From positions 310,001 through 374,000 of the forward strand of contig JAEUUA010000025.1 in assembly GCA_016787755.1 (NCBI GenBank): DNA of 64,000 nucleotides, in the 5' to 3' direction. Shown here piece by piece: positions 8,504 to 17,235 of this stretch (the first letter of the stretch is position 1; each line of letters begins with the position of its first letter). The stretch is from Cyclobacteriaceae bacterium (GTDB lineage: Bacteria > Bacteroidota > Bacteroidia > Cytophagales > Cyclobacteriaceae). The notes under the pieces were generated by a model. That model did no database searches, was not told where the DNA came from, and worked only from the letters and a program-made list of their open reading frames with translations. Position numbers and translations under genes: made by a program.

Positions 8504-10626
8504 AAAAGTGAAACGTCCTTGATTATTTCCCTGGTTACTTCATAAAATTCTTTGTGCACGTTAAAAGGAGGTTCACCATTTTGTTCCTTAATTACATACG
8601 AACCATCCTCGCGCATCGAATAAGCATTTACATTGTCCTTTAGATTGTACCGAAGGATATTCATTACCTGCTTGCGAAGCATGTCCTCTTCCAATAGAAA
8701 CAACGACTCTACCCTGCGATCAAAACTGCGCACCATCGCATCGGCACTTCCTATATACACCTTCGGTTGCCCGGCATTGTGGAAATAGTAAATTCGTGAG
8801 TGCTCAAGAAATTCGCCCACAATTGAAATCACTTCAATGTTTTCACTAAGTCCTTTGCGACCAGGGCGTAGTGAACACATGCCCCGAATGATCAACTTTA
8901 TGGTTACCCCTGCCTGAGATGCTTCATACAGCGCATCAATGAATTCTTTATCCTGTAGTGAATTTAATTTTATCACAATCCCGCAAGGAGTGCCAGCTTT
9001 GGCATTCTCAGCCTCACGCTTAACAAGATTGCAAAGTTGAATGCGCATATCTCGTGGCGATGTGATCAGATTTCGATACGCAGCCGGCTGTGAGTGTCCC
9101 GTAATGACATTAAAGAACTCGGAAACGTCATTGGCATAGGCTTCGTTGGTACTCATTAAACCAATATCTGTGTAAAAACGTGAAGTGAGCTCATTGTAGT
9201 TGCCACTTGACAGATGCACATAGCGATACACACGCTCGCCTTCGCTTCTTACAATCAACAAAAGTTTAGTATGGGTTTTAAGATTGTTGACTCCATAAAT
9301 GACAAAGCAACCTGAACGTTGAAGCCGCTGGCCTTCACGTAAGTTATTCTCTTCATCAAATCGTGCCTTCACTTCAAATAAAACTGACACGTGCTTTCCA
9401 TTCTCCGCAGCCCGAAGCAAGGCTGCACTAACGCGGGAATCTTTTGCAAGCCGGTAAATGGTTATCTTGATTGAAAGCACCAATGGATCATCAGCGGCTT
9501 TCTCCAGTAACTCCAGAACCGGTTCCATTGAATTGTATGGATGATGAATTAATATGTCCTTATGCTTGAGAGTTTCAAACAAATCGTCTTCACCTTGTTC
9601 TGGATATGAAAGTGGTTTTACTGGTGCCCGAAGATTCAGCCTTTTACTTTTAAATTCACGATGATTAATAATTTGAAGAATACCGGTAAAGTCAATTAAC
9701 CCTTCTTTTGGTATCTTAAGGATATTCAATTCATCCAAATCCCACTGTATCTTGAGCAAACGAATCAACGAGGGATCCGGATTTTCCTCAATATCAATTC
9801 GAACAACACGCCCTTTTCTACGGGTTTGAAGTTTCTTTTTTAGCTCTTCCAAAAAATTGGCTTCAATATCTTCGCTTTCCTCAAGTGTAAAATCGCCATT
9901 GCGATTGATTCTAAAAAGGTTAATCGCGGAAATATCAACATTCCTGAAAAGGTGCTGCATATTTCTGCGAATAATGTCCTCAAGGGGAACAAAGGATATT
10001 GACTCATCCTGATTTTCAATTTCATAAAAGCGCGGCAAATTGCTTGGTACCTGAATAAAGGAAAATCGTTCCTGGTTATTTGCATCGTGCGGCACTCGGG
10101 TTACAACTCCAAATAAAAGTCGATTGTATTTCAAGACAGGAAATGTGTGGTAATTATCAAACAACATGGGCGTGAGCATGGGATAAATAGTGCGTTGAAA
10201 GTATTGATCAACTTGCACGCCATGTTCAATTGAAAGAGAATCACAATCAACAATTCTAAACCCATTCTTTTCGAAATTGGGTTTTAGCTTCTTTATGTAA
10301 TAATCATTTTGGTCGTTTACAAATTTTTGTATTTCTGTCAGTAGCAGTTGTCTGAATGAATTCTCGCGTAAGCCACTATAATCATAGCGTTCCTTACCAT
10401 AATCGATGTAATTGTAAAGACTTCCTAAGCGAATGGTGCAAAATTCATCCAGATTAGATGCGGTGATTGAAAGGAATTTGAGTCGCTCAAAAATGTTTCG
10501 ATCAATGTGCTTTGCCTGATCCAGAACCCTATAATTGAATGCCAGCCAGCTTAAGTCACGACTTATGTAATTGCTTTCTTGCACATGCTTTGCCTGATTA
10601 TCAATTTTCGCCACTCCCTCTATCAT
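8500..10626 (-). CDS. ppk1: Polyphosphate kinase 1
   Basis: PPK1 reversibly polymerises the gamma-phosphate of ATP into polyphosphate. The 708-residue protein has all four domains: the N-terminal domain from YISRDLSWLAFNYRVLDQA; a middle domain with FIQVPSNLPRFYEI; C1 with HHPYNSMEPV, SIKITIYRLAKDSRV and NNLKTHTKLLLI, whose His (about 452) is the phosphorylated residue; and C2 with GMCSLRPG, EHSRIYYFHN (second conserved His) and YIGSADAMVRSFDRRVE. A longer reading from 10665 would overlap the end of gyrB by 29 bp; the ATG at 10626 leaves a 10-bp gap and still precedes the conserved start, so it is preferred. It follows gyrB on the same strand and converges on ppx with overlapping stop codons. 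Confidence 0.94.
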   Translation of the reverse strand: MIEGVAKIDNQAKHVQESNYISRDLSWLAFNYRVLDQAKHIDRNIFERLKFLSITASNLDEFCTIRLGSLYNYIDYGKERYDYSGLRENSFRQLLLTEIQKFVNDQNDYYIKKLKPNFEKNGFRIVDCDSLSIEHGVQVDQYFQRTIYPMLTPMLFDNYHTFPVLKYNRLLFGVVTRVPHDANNQERFSFIQVPSNLPRFYEIENQDESISFVPLEDIIRRNMQHLFRNVDISAINLFRINRNGDFTLEESEDIEANFLEELKKKLQTRRKGRVVRIDIEENPDPSLIRLLKIQWDLDELNILKIPKEGLIDFTGILQIINHREFKSKRLNLRAPVKPLSYPEQGEDDLFETLKHKDILIHHPYNSMEPVLELLEKAADDPLVLSIKITIYRLAKDSRVSAALLRAAENGKHVSVLFEVKARFDEENNLREGQRLQRSGCFVIYGVNNLKTHTKLLLIVRSEGERVYRYVHLSSGNYNELTSRFYTDIGLMSTNEAYANDVSEFFNVITGHSQPAAYRNLITSPRDMRIQLCNLVKREAENAKAGTPCGIVIKLNSLQDKEFIDALYEASQAGVTIKLIIRGMCSLRPGRKGLSENIEVISIVGEFLEHSRIYYFHNAGQPKVYIGSADAMVRSFDRRVESLFLLEEDMLRKQVMNILRYNLKDNVNAYSMREDGSYVIKEQNGEPPFNVHKEFYEVTREIIKDVSLF

Positions 10627-10636
10627 CCCTTTCCAT

Positions 10637-12598
10637 TTAGATATCAATCCGGGCATACTTGGCATTCTTTTCTATAAACTCTCTCCGAGGAGCAACTTCA
10701 TCTCCCATCAACATAGAAAACAAATGATCTGCTTCAGCGGCTGATTCTATGTTTACTTGCTTCAAGGTTCTCCGTGTAGGATCCATGGTAGTTGACCAAA
10801 GTTGTTCAGGATTCATTTCACCCAACCCTTTATAGCGTTGCACACCTACACTATCTTCATTTCCGCCCTTACTTAACTCCTTAACAATGACTTCACGCTC
10901 ATCTTCCGTCCAGCAATAACGTTCTTCGCGCCCTTTCTTGAGAAGGTACAAAGGCGGAAGAGCTATGTATACGTACCCTTGTTCAATCAAATCGCGCATG
11001 TATCGAAAGAAGAAGGTTAAAATTAAAGTACGAATATGACTTCCATCAACGTCCGCATCCGTCATAATAATAACTTTATGATACCTTAACTTGACCAGGT
11101 TGAGCGCTTTGCTATCTTCAGCGGTTCCAAAGCTCACACCCAGCGCGGTGATCATATTCTTTATTTCCTCGTTTTCATAAATCTTGTGCTCTTGCGCTTT
11201 TTCTACATTCAAGATTTTTCCCCGAAGGGGTAAAATAGCCTGAAAGTTTCTGTCTCTGCCTTGTTTAGCCGAACCACCTGCCGAGTCGCCCTCGACAAGA
11301 TACAATTCACAAATACCTGGGTCCGAACTGGCGCAATCGGCCAGTTTACCCGGCAAGCCTGTACCTGACAACACATTTTTGCGTTGCACCATTTCTCGTG
11401 CCTTGCGGGCAGCTATTCGTGCTTGGGCAGCAAGAATAACTTTGCTAATAATGAGTTTGGCTTCTTTGGGATGTTCTTCGAGATAATGCTGCAATACTTC
11501 GCCAACAGCTGTATCTACCGCACCCATAGCCTCCGAATTTCCCAACTTGGTTTTGGTCTGACCTTCAAATTGGGGTTCGGCTACCTTTACCGAGATCACC
11601 GCAGTAAGACCTTCGCGAAAGTCATCCCCGCTAATTTCAATTTTGGCTTTTTCCAGAAGTCCGGATTTATCGGCATAATTCTTCAATGTACGCGTAATAG
11701 CGCGCCTGAATCCAGCCACGTGTGTACCGCCTTCATGGGTGTTGATGTTGTTGACGTACGATACAAGATTTTCGCTATAAGATGTATTGTAGTTTAGCGC
11801 AACCTGAACAGGAATTTCACTTTTATCATTCTCAATGTAAATCGGAGCGGGGATTAATCGTTCGCGTGTAGAATCCAAATAATCAACAAACTCACTTAAT
11901 CCGCCAACGGATAAAAATGCAGCTGTTTTGGCTTCTCCATTCTCATCCTTATCGCGTAAATCTTTTAGGTTTAACTTTATGCCCGGATTTAGAAACGACA
12001 ACTCTCGCATTCGGGTAGCAACCGTTTCGAAGTTGTATTCAGTCGTTAATGTAAATATTTGTGCATCAGGTTTGAAGTGAATAGTAGTTCCATTTTTATC
12101 TGATTCACCAACCACCCGAACGGTATATTGAGGAATGCCCCGATGATATTCTTGTTCGAAAATCTTCCCTTCTCGGTAAATAGTTGCTTTTAAAACAGAT
12201 GACAAAGCATTCACGCAGGAAACCCCTACGCCATGGAGTCCACCGGATACTTTGTACGATCCCTTATCGAATTTTCCCCCGGCATGAAGTACCGTCATAA
12301 CTACTTCAAGTGCCGATCGCTTTTCCTTTTGGTGCATATCGGTGGGAATACCCCGACCGTTATCTTCCACGGTTACTGAATTATCTTCATTAATGGTAAC
12401 ATCAATTGTATCGCAATGCCCGGCAAGCGCCTCATCAATGGAGTTATCTACTACTTCCCAAACTAAGTGGTGGAGGCCTTTTACACCAATATCGCCTATA
12501 TACATGGCAGGCCTTTTTCGTACTGCCTCTAAACCTTCTAAAACCTGAATATTACTAGCTGAATAGTTAGTTTCCTTCTTTGCTTTTTCTTCGCTCAT
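10637..12598 (-). CDS. gyrB: DNA gyrase subunit B
   Basis: GyrB is the ATPase and part of the cleavage core of DNA gyrase, which introduces negative supercoils. The 653-residue protein has the GHKL ATPase (VVDNSIDEALAGHCD, DNGRGIPTDMH, GLHGVGVSCVNALS), the transducer (GGTHVAGFRRAITR) and the TOPRIM domain (YLVEGDSAGGSAKQGRDR, then DADVDGSHIRTLIL). It ends with the short GyrB tail SMLMGDEVAPRREFIE. The GyrB-type QRYKGLGEMNPEQLW is intact, and the length suits GyrB without the 170-residue insertion of enterobacteria. ParE is the main alternative, but the motif set and length favour GyrB. A -7 box match (TATTTTTG) lies 20 bp upstream and a perfect DnaA box lies about 40 bp upstream of the start. 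Confidence 0.93.
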   Translation of the reverse strand: MSEEKAKKETNYSASNIQVLEGLEAVRKRPAMYIGDIGVKGLHHLVWEVVDNSIDEALAGHCDTIDVTINEDNSVTVEDNGRGIPTDMHQKEKRSALEVVMTVLHAGGKFDKGSYKVSGGLHGVGVSCVNALSSVLKATIYREGKIFEQEYHRGIPQYTVRVVGESDKNGTTIHFKPDAQIFTLTTEYNFETVATRMRELSFLNPGIKLNLKDLRDKDENGEAKTAAFLSVGGLSEFVDYLDSTRERLIPAPIYIENDKSEIPVQVALNYNTSYSENLVSYVNNINTHEGGTHVAGFRRAITRTLKNYADKSGLLEKAKIEISGDDFREGLTAVISVKVAEPQFEGQTKTKLGNSEAMGAVDTAVGEVLQHYLEEHPKEAKLIISKVILAAQARIAARKAREMVQRKNVLSGTGLPGKLADCASSDPGICELYLVEGDSAGGSAKQGRDRNFQAILPLRGKILNVEKAQEHKIYENEEIKNMITALGVSFGTAEDSKALNLVKLRYHKVIIMTDADVDGSHIRTLILTFFFRYMRDLIEQGYVYIALPPLYLLKKGREERYCWTEDEREVIVKELSKGGNEDSVGVQRYKGLGEMNPEQLWSTTMDPTRRTLKQVNIESAAEADHLFSMLMGDEVAPRREFIEKNAKYARIDI

Positions 12599-12617
12599 TT
12601 TGGATTTTTATAACCTT

Positions 12618-12625
12618 CAAAAATA
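12618..12625 (-). promoter_or_regulatory. Putative -7 box (TATTTTTG) for gyrB
   Basis: Minus-strand TATTTTTG fits TAnnTTTG and ends 19 bp before the gyrB ATG, predicting a short leader of roughly 14 nt. A TTTG at the -33 position is not evident. Confidence 0.45.
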
Positions 12626-12640
12626 AGGTTTTTGTTGTCG

Positions 12641-12649
12641 TTATCCACA
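12641..12649 (+). promoter_or_regulatory. Perfect DnaA-box 9-mer in gyrB leader region
   Basis: TTATCCACA is identical to the classical high-affinity DnaA box. It lies just upstream of the proposed gyrB -7 box, where bound DnaA could affect gyrB transcription. Only one perfect copy was noticed; CTCTCCACA at about 12828 is a weaker partial match. An origin of replication is not claimed. Confidence 0.4.
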
Positions 12650-13067
12650 TTTTATGCTGGTCAAAAGGTAAGTATTTTTTTCTCCTCAGTGAACGATTTT
12701 TATGCCTCAAGACACGAATCAACTAATTATTTAGTTTTAGTAAAAAAATACCCGATCCTATGAACCATTAGCAATTATTTTCTCTTTAACCTTGGCTGTT
12801 CAAATCAGGATTAATGTTGAAAAATTACCTCTCCACAAAAGCCGAGTTATTACGCTTATTGGCTTCGAAAGAAGATTCATCAGCCCACCTTCACTGACTA
12901 AAAAAAAATGCGGACTCAATTCTGGTTAGTCAAATTGGCGAATTAGTGAGTGGGGGAAATCTCGATATTTTTTTAATCAAATTCCAACGCGTAAAAATAC
13001 TGCTCATGCCTAGTAAAGAAATAGAGAAGCAAAGAAATTTTGTTCAAGTTGAAGAGTCGGTAGTTGA

Positions 13068-14003
13068 TTACTTTTCCTTTCGCGATTTTGACTTTTTTGG
13101 TTTATCTGCCTCTGTCATGAGTTCCACTTTTGCTTTTTGCAACTCTTCTTTTTGAGCTTGATTAACAACCGGGTAGTTTATTTTAAGGGTGGCAAACTTA
13201 CGTGCAATGATTGATGCGATAGCCAAGCGGGTAAACCATTTATCGTCTGCCGGTATCACATGCCAAGGCGCATAATCGGTAGAGGTTGCGCTGAGTGCCT
13301 CTTCATAGGCTTTTTGATAGTCATCCCAAAAGGCACGCTCCTTCAAATCTGATAATGAAAACTTCCAATTCTTGCTGGCATCGTCAATGCGTTCTAAAAA
13401 TCTTTTCTTCTGCTCCTTTTTAGAAACATTCAGGAAAAATTTCAAGATAATGGTTCCATTATCGGCCAGATTTTTTTCAAATCTTCTGATCTGCTTATAA
13501 CGCTGCTGCCAAAATTTATCATTTATATCTTTAGTCGTCTCAATCCCAGGAATACGCTCATTGAGGATCCATTCTGGATGCACTTTTGTTACCAGCACGT
13601 TTTCGTAATGTGACCTGTTGTGAATAGCAATCTCGCCACGTGCGGGTAGCGTAAGCTGATGACGCCATAAATATTCATGATCTAACTCCGTAGAATTAGG
13701 CGCTTTGAAGCTATGAACTTTAACCCCTAACGGATTAAAGCCAGACATAATATGCTTTACCGCGCCATCTTTGCCGGCCGCATCCATGGCTTGAAAAATA
13801 ATCAGTACGCTGTAGCGATTATGAGCATATAACATGTCCTGCACTTCAGCAAGATGTTTACGGCCTGCCTCCAAAAGTAATTCAGAATCAGCCTTGTTTA
13901 GTGCCTTCCCTTTGTAATCGGTTTCAAAGTCCTTAAGTTTTATCCTTTTCTTAGGCTTAACAAGGTACTTTTTCAATTGTATTAGGTTTTTGTCTGTTAA
14001 CAT
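13068..14003 (-). CDS. PPK2-family polyphosphate:nucleotide phosphotransferase
   Basis: A 311-residue P-loop kinase of the PPK2 family, which moves phosphate between polyphosphate and nucleoside mono- or diphosphates. Walker A is AMDAAGKDG (residues about 72-80). The family-specific lid region follows as YLWRHQLTLPARGEIAIHNR and HYENVLV, with the Walker-B-like NGTIILKFFLNVSKKEQ further on and WHVIPADDKWFTR near 245. Single-domain length and the N-terminal FETDYKGKALNKADSE fit the PPK2 group active on AMP and/or ADP, but direction and nucleotide preference cannot be read from sequence. The C-terminus ends in a Lys/Ser-rich tail (KPKKSKSRKEK), perhaps a polyphosphate-contacting extension. It stands about 0.5 kb upstream of gyrB-ppk1, in a region with three polyphosphate enzymes. 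Confidence 0.9.
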   Translation of the reverse strand: MLTDKNLIQLKKYLVKPKKRIKLKDFETDYKGKALNKADSELLLEAGRKHLAEVQDMLYAHNRYSVLIIFQAMDAAGKDGAVKHIMSGFNPLGVKVHSFKAPNSTELDHEYLWRHQLTLPARGEIAIHNRSHYENVLVTKVHPEWILNERIPGIETTKDINDKFWQQRYKQIRRFEKNLADNGTIILKFFLNVSKKEQKKRFLERIDDASKNWKFSLSDLKERAFWDDYQKAYEEALSATSTDYAPWHVIPADDKWFTRLAIASIIARKFATLKINYPVVNQAQKEELQKAKVELMTEADKPKKSKSRKEK

Positions 14004-14150
14004 GGGCAGGGGGGTTAAGTCTTTAAAACTAGGAAATACCGCTAAACAAGAATATGATTTTTGTCGCTTTTTGGAAAAAAGTCATTTCCTTATCCATTTT
14101 AAGATGATTATTATTAAATTGATGAACCTTCAATCCTAAAATAGCGGATC

Positions 14151-14603
14151 TTGAAAAAACCGATTCTGATATTTCTATTATTCTGTTGCGTCTTCCCCTT
14201 GAGTGCACAAGATGAAGACGCAATTAAAAGCGTAATTTCTCAGGAAACATCTTCGTTTATGAATGTAGACTATAAAAGTTGGGCCGATACATGGTTGAAA
14301 GTTCCTTATGCTTACCGATCTTACTCGGACGCTACTATTACAACCTATACAGAAGGTTGGGAAGAATTAAACAAAACCTTTGCCACCTATTTTAAAACGG
14401 CCCTGCCTGCAAATTCGGAGATCACAAATGATTGGCTTGAAATTAAAATTTTTGGGAACGGAGCCTATGTTCATTTTACTCAAAAGATAAAAGACAACAT
14501 CGATATTGAGGAGACAAGTCAAATACGTGTATTGGAAAAGAAAGATGGGAAATGGAAAATAGTTTGTCTTGGAGCTATCGCCAAAAGTGAAGCTATTAAC
14601 TAA
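14151..14603 (+). CDS. Secreted NTF2-like (SnoaL/DUF4440-type) protein, copy 1
   Basis: A 150-residue protein with a cleavable signal peptide ending LSAQ|DED and a single NTF2-like cone domain. Landmarks are AIKSVISQETSSFMNVDYKSW at the first helix and a closing IRVLEKKDGKWKIVCLGAI strand that is typical of the fold. NTF2-like domains are ligand-binding or enzymatic; nothing here fixes a ligand. The start is TTG, as a stop codon lies three codons upstream and the signal peptide begins directly at it. It is a tandem paralogue of the next gene, 47 bp away, so duplication is likely. Probably periplasmic or secreted. Confidence 0.75.
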   Translation: MKKPILIFLLFCCVFPLSAQDEDAIKSVISQETSSFMNVDYKSWADTWLKVPYAYRSYSDATITTYTEGWEELNKTFATYFKTALPANSEITNDWLEIKIFGNGAYVHFTQKIKDNIDIEETSQIRVLEKKDGKWKIVCLGAIAKSEAIN

Positions 14604-14650
14604 ATGAAAAATTTAATCAATTTATTTATTATATATAAACCATACGTCTC

Positions 14651-15148
14651 ATGAAAATCTCTAAATATTTACTTCTGGCAGGATTATTTTCATTCATGAT
14701 ATCCTCTTTGGCTGCGCAGGATGCAAAAGAAGTTGCTGCTATTAAAGCAGTTATTGAAAAGGAAACTCAATCTTTTTTTAGCGTAAATCGAAAAGATTGG
14801 GAAGATAGTTGGCTGCAAGCTCCATACGCATATTGGTCCTATTCAGACTCAACGGGCACCAGCTTTATTGAAGGCTGGGCAGGAATCAAAAAATCGTTTG
14901 ATGAATATTTTACTACGCACAAAGCAAGCCGAACAATAGATGTGGCACATCAGTCTTCAAAAGTTAAAATTGATCGCACGTATCAAAGCGTTCGGGTGTA
15001 TGGAAATGGAGCGTATGTTCGGTATACACAACACGTGAAAGATGATATCGATCGAGATGAAACGTCTCAGGTTCGAATTTTGGAGAAGAAAGATGGGAAG
15101 TGGAAAATTGTATGTGTGGGTGCTATTGCCTCGTATCCGAAAGAGTAA
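14651..15148 (+). CDS. Secreted NTF2-like (SnoaL/DUF4440-type) protein, copy 2
   Basis: A 165-residue paralogue of the preceding protein, with signal peptide ending SLAAQ|DAK. Shared segments include AIKAVIEKETQSFFSVNRKDW, the aromatic stretch APYAYWSYSDS, a YGNGAYVRYTQ strand, and the closing RILEKKDGKWKIVC. A 15-residue insertion before RVYGNGAYVRYTQ accounts for most of the length difference. Function is unknown; the fold is the small alpha+beta cone of the NTF2 superfamily. The stop lies two bases from the convergent CoA-binding gene, with no terminator between. Confidence 0.75.
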   Translation: MKISKYLLLAGLFSFMISSLAAQDAKEVAAIKAVIEKETQSFFSVNRKDWEDSWLQAPYAYWSYSDSTGTSFIEGWAGIKKSFDEYFTTHKASRTIDVAHQSSKVKIDRTYQSVRVYGNGAYVRYTQHVKDDIDRDETSQVRILEKKDGKWKIVCVGAIASYPKE

Positions 15149-15150
15149 TC

Positions 15151-15519
15151 TTAATACTGACCTGAACGCAGCATAACAAGGGTACAAGCTTCCAGTGCCA
15201 CCGCACCTGATGCTTCAATTAATTTTTCAAACTCCTCGTTCTCAGTGCCCGGGTTAAAGATCACGCGTTTTGGCTTTAAGCTAATAATGTAATCATAATG
15301 CTCGGGTTGATGCCGTGGCCCAATATAAAGAGTAACGGTATCTACGCCTTCAATTGGAAGTCGATCATTAATAGGAAGAATATTTTCTCCATACACTTCA
15401 CCTTGCTTAATTCCAACAGGAACAATTGGGTTATGATATTCCAATAACATACCTGCTGCCAGATACGCGTATCGACTTCGGTTTGGAGTAGCTCCAATGA
15501 TTACTGTTTTCTTATTCAT
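15151..15519 (-). CDS. CoA-binding domain protein (CoA_binding_2 family)
   Basis: A 122-residue Rossmann-fold protein resembling the stand-alone CoA-binding family that includes E. coli YccU. It begins with TVIIGATPNRSRYAYLAAGML, the nucleotide-binding beta-alpha turn. It continues through PIVPVGIKQGEVYGENI, YIGPRHQPEHY, VIFNPGTENEEFEKL and a final EACTLVMLRSGQY. The family binds CoA or a related nucleotide in vitro, but its role is not defined. Its ATG overlaps the end of the upstream FAD-protein gene by 8 bp, so the pair is translationally coupled and may act on a shared metabolite. Confidence 0.85.
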   Translation of the reverse strand: MNKKTVIIGATPNRSRYAYLAAGMLLEYHNPIVPVGIKQGEVYGENILPINDRLPIEGVDTVTLYIGPRHQPEHYDYIISLKPKRVIFNPGTENEEFEKLIEASGAVALEACTLVMLRSGQY

Positions 15520-17101
15520 TCTTATTTGAATTCAGATATTTTTTAACCACCGCTTCAGCACAACGTTCACCATCCATTGCTGCTGAAACAATTCCGCCTG
15601 CGTAGCCAGCTCCTTCCCCACAAGGGAAAAGTCGTTTAGTTTGAACGTGCTCCAACGTTTCCTTATTTCTGGGAATACGAACCGGTGATGACGTACGACT
15701 TTCAACACCCACAATTTGCGCTTCGTTCGTTAAATAGCCATGCATTTTAGTTCCAAAATTTTTAAACCCCTGCTTCAAGCTATCGGTAATAAAGCCGGGA
15801 AGCACTTCCTTCATACCAATCGACTTCAAGCCGGGCTGATACGAGGTATCTAATAAAGAACCTGAAACTTTTCCATTCACAAAATCTACCAGCCGCTGTG
15901 CGGGGGCTGCTTGAGTGCCGCCACCCATATCACACGCTCGCTTTTCAATTTCAGCCTGAAAATACATTCCCGCCAAGGGACCAAACTTTTGAAACCGCTT
16001 GTAATCTGATTCTTCCACTGAAACGACAATGCCGGAGTTTGAATATTTTGAATCTCTTCGTGATGGGCTCATCCCATTTACAACTACTTCACCTTGTTGT
16101 GTAGCGGCAGGAACGATAAACCCACCCGGACACATGCAAAAAGAAAAGACACCTCGTTCCTTTCCACTTACCTTGGCCTGATGTACGAGCGCATAGGACG
16201 AAGCCGGAAGAAACTCATCCCGTTTCTCCGGACAGTGATATTGTATCTGATCAATTAGATTTTGGCTATGCTCCACACGAACGCCTAACGCAAAAGGTTT
16301 GGCTTCAACTAATATCTTTCTTTCATGTAGCAATTGAAAAATATCCCGCGCGGAATGTCCGGTTGCTAAAATCACTGCGCCTGCTTCAATCCTATCGCCA
16401 GCCTGGGTGATAACACCATTCATTGTTCCATCTCTTAGAATAAAATCCTTAATTCTTGCATCAAAATGAATTTCGCCTCCTGCATTTACTATGCTTTCGC
16501 GAAGCGCAGCAACCAATTGAGGTAGTTTGTTTGTGCCAATGTGAGGATGCGCATCAAAAAGAATATCTGCAGACGCCCCATGTGCTACCAAAATTTCTAA
16601 CACGCGTCTTACATCACCCCGCTTCTTAGAGCGCGTATAAAGTTTGCCATCGGAATAGGTGCCAGCTCCACCTTCGCCAAAACAGTAATTGGAGTCGGGG
16701 TTTACTATATGCTGCTTATTGATAGCTGCAATATCGCGCCTCCGAGTTTTCACATCTTTGCCACGCTCAAAAAGCACGGGCTTTACCCCAAGTTCAATTA
16801 AGCGAATGGCAGCAAACAGCCCTGCCGGACCAGCTCCAACGATAATGACCGATTTTGCACTTGAAATGTTGGGATAATTTTTCTGATAGGTTATTCCTTT
16901 TGATGCCTCTCCGGCAGATACAATTTCCACCAAGACTTTTACGATCACCTTTCTTCCTCGGGCGTCAATAGATCGCTTGAGTGGATTTATAAATACACTC
17001 CCATCCTCCGGCACTTCCAATTTTGAAAAAAGAGTGTGTTTAAATGCAGACTCATCAAATGCCTCTTGCGGGCTTAACTGTAGTTCTACTGTCTTATTCA
17101 T
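15512..17101 (-). CDS. NAD(P)/FAD-dependent oxidoreductase (COG2509-type)
   Basis: A 529-residue soluble flavoprotein. After about 80 N-terminal residues that resemble the small alpha/beta domain of this family, the FAD dinucleotide fold begins with SVIIVGAGPAGLFAAIRL (GAGPAG at about 89-94). FGEGGAGTYSDGKLYTR near 140 is diagnostic for the COG2509 group of uncharacterised FAD-dependent dehydrogenases. A second conserved block is VILATGHSARDIF, and the C-terminal FAD contact is PCGEGAGYAGGIVSAAMDG. The physiological reaction is unknown. It overlaps the downstream CoA-binding gene by 8 bp. Upstream is a 134-bp gap with degenerate CAGTA-type repeats and no clear promoter. Confidence 0.85.
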   Translation of the reverse strand: MNKTVELQLSPQEAFDESAFKHTLFSKLEVPEDGSVFINPLKRSIDARGRKVIVKVLVEIVSAGEASKGITYQKNYPNISSAKSVIIVGAGPAGLFAAIRLIELGVKPVLFERGKDVKTRRRDIAAINKQHIVNPDSNYCFGEGGAGTYSDGKLYTRSKKRGDVRRVLEILVAHGASADILFDAHPHIGTNKLPQLVAALRESIVNAGGEIHFDARIKDFILRDGTMNGVITQAGDRIEAGAVILATGHSARDIFQLLHERKILVEAKPFALGVRVEHSQNLIDQIQYHCPEKRDEFLPASSYALVHQAKVSGKERGVFSFCMCPGGFIVPAATQQGEVVVNGMSPSRRDSKYSNSGIVVSVEESDYKRFQKFGPLAGMYFQAEIEKRACDMGGGTQAAPAQRLVDFVNGKVSGSLLDTSYQPGLKSIGMKEVLPGFITDSLKQGFKNFGTKMHGYLTNEAQIVGVESRTSSPVRIPRNKETLEHVQTKRLFPCGEGAGYAGGIVSAAMDGERCAEAVVKKYLNSNKNE

Positions 17102-17140
17102 ACGGAAAGGTATTTATCCCTTCAATTTTTAAATTAAAAG

Positions 17141-17222
17141 TCGGCAGTGACACAGATTGCAGTAGGCAGCAATGTCATATTTCAGTATCCAATTACCGCT
17201 TACTTGCTACTGTTTACTGTCA
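17141..17222. repeat. Degenerate CAGTA/TACTG short-repeat cluster
   Basis: The plus strand carries GGCAGT, TTGCAGTAGGCAGC on the left and TACTTGCTACTGTTTACTGTC on the right, that is, CAGT(A/G)-type units first on one strand and then on the other. The two halves can also fold back on each other locally (TGACA/TGTCA with TTGC/GCAA). Short CAGTAGG-like intergenic repeats are common in Bacteroidota genomes. No coding capacity. Confidence 0.35.
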
Positions 17223-17235
17223 ACTTTTTTTAATA

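Larger units (their letters stand above)
12599..13067. other. 469-bp gene-free region upstream of gyrB
   Basis: This AT-rich stretch lies between the gyrB start and the end of ppk2, both on the minus strand. No convincing gene was found; a short plus-strand frame entering the ppk2 tail looks like a shadow. It holds a candidate gyrB -7 box, a perfect DnaA-box 9-mer, and a 7-bp inverted repeat TGACTAA/TTAGTCA (12895-12901 and 12926-12932) separated by 24 nt. No terminator with a U-tract was seen for ppk2. Confidence 0.6.

Noticed and set aside
12599..13067. Origin of replication near gyrB
   Set aside because: Only one perfect DnaA box, no cluster, no dnaA or AT-rich unwinding array recognised.
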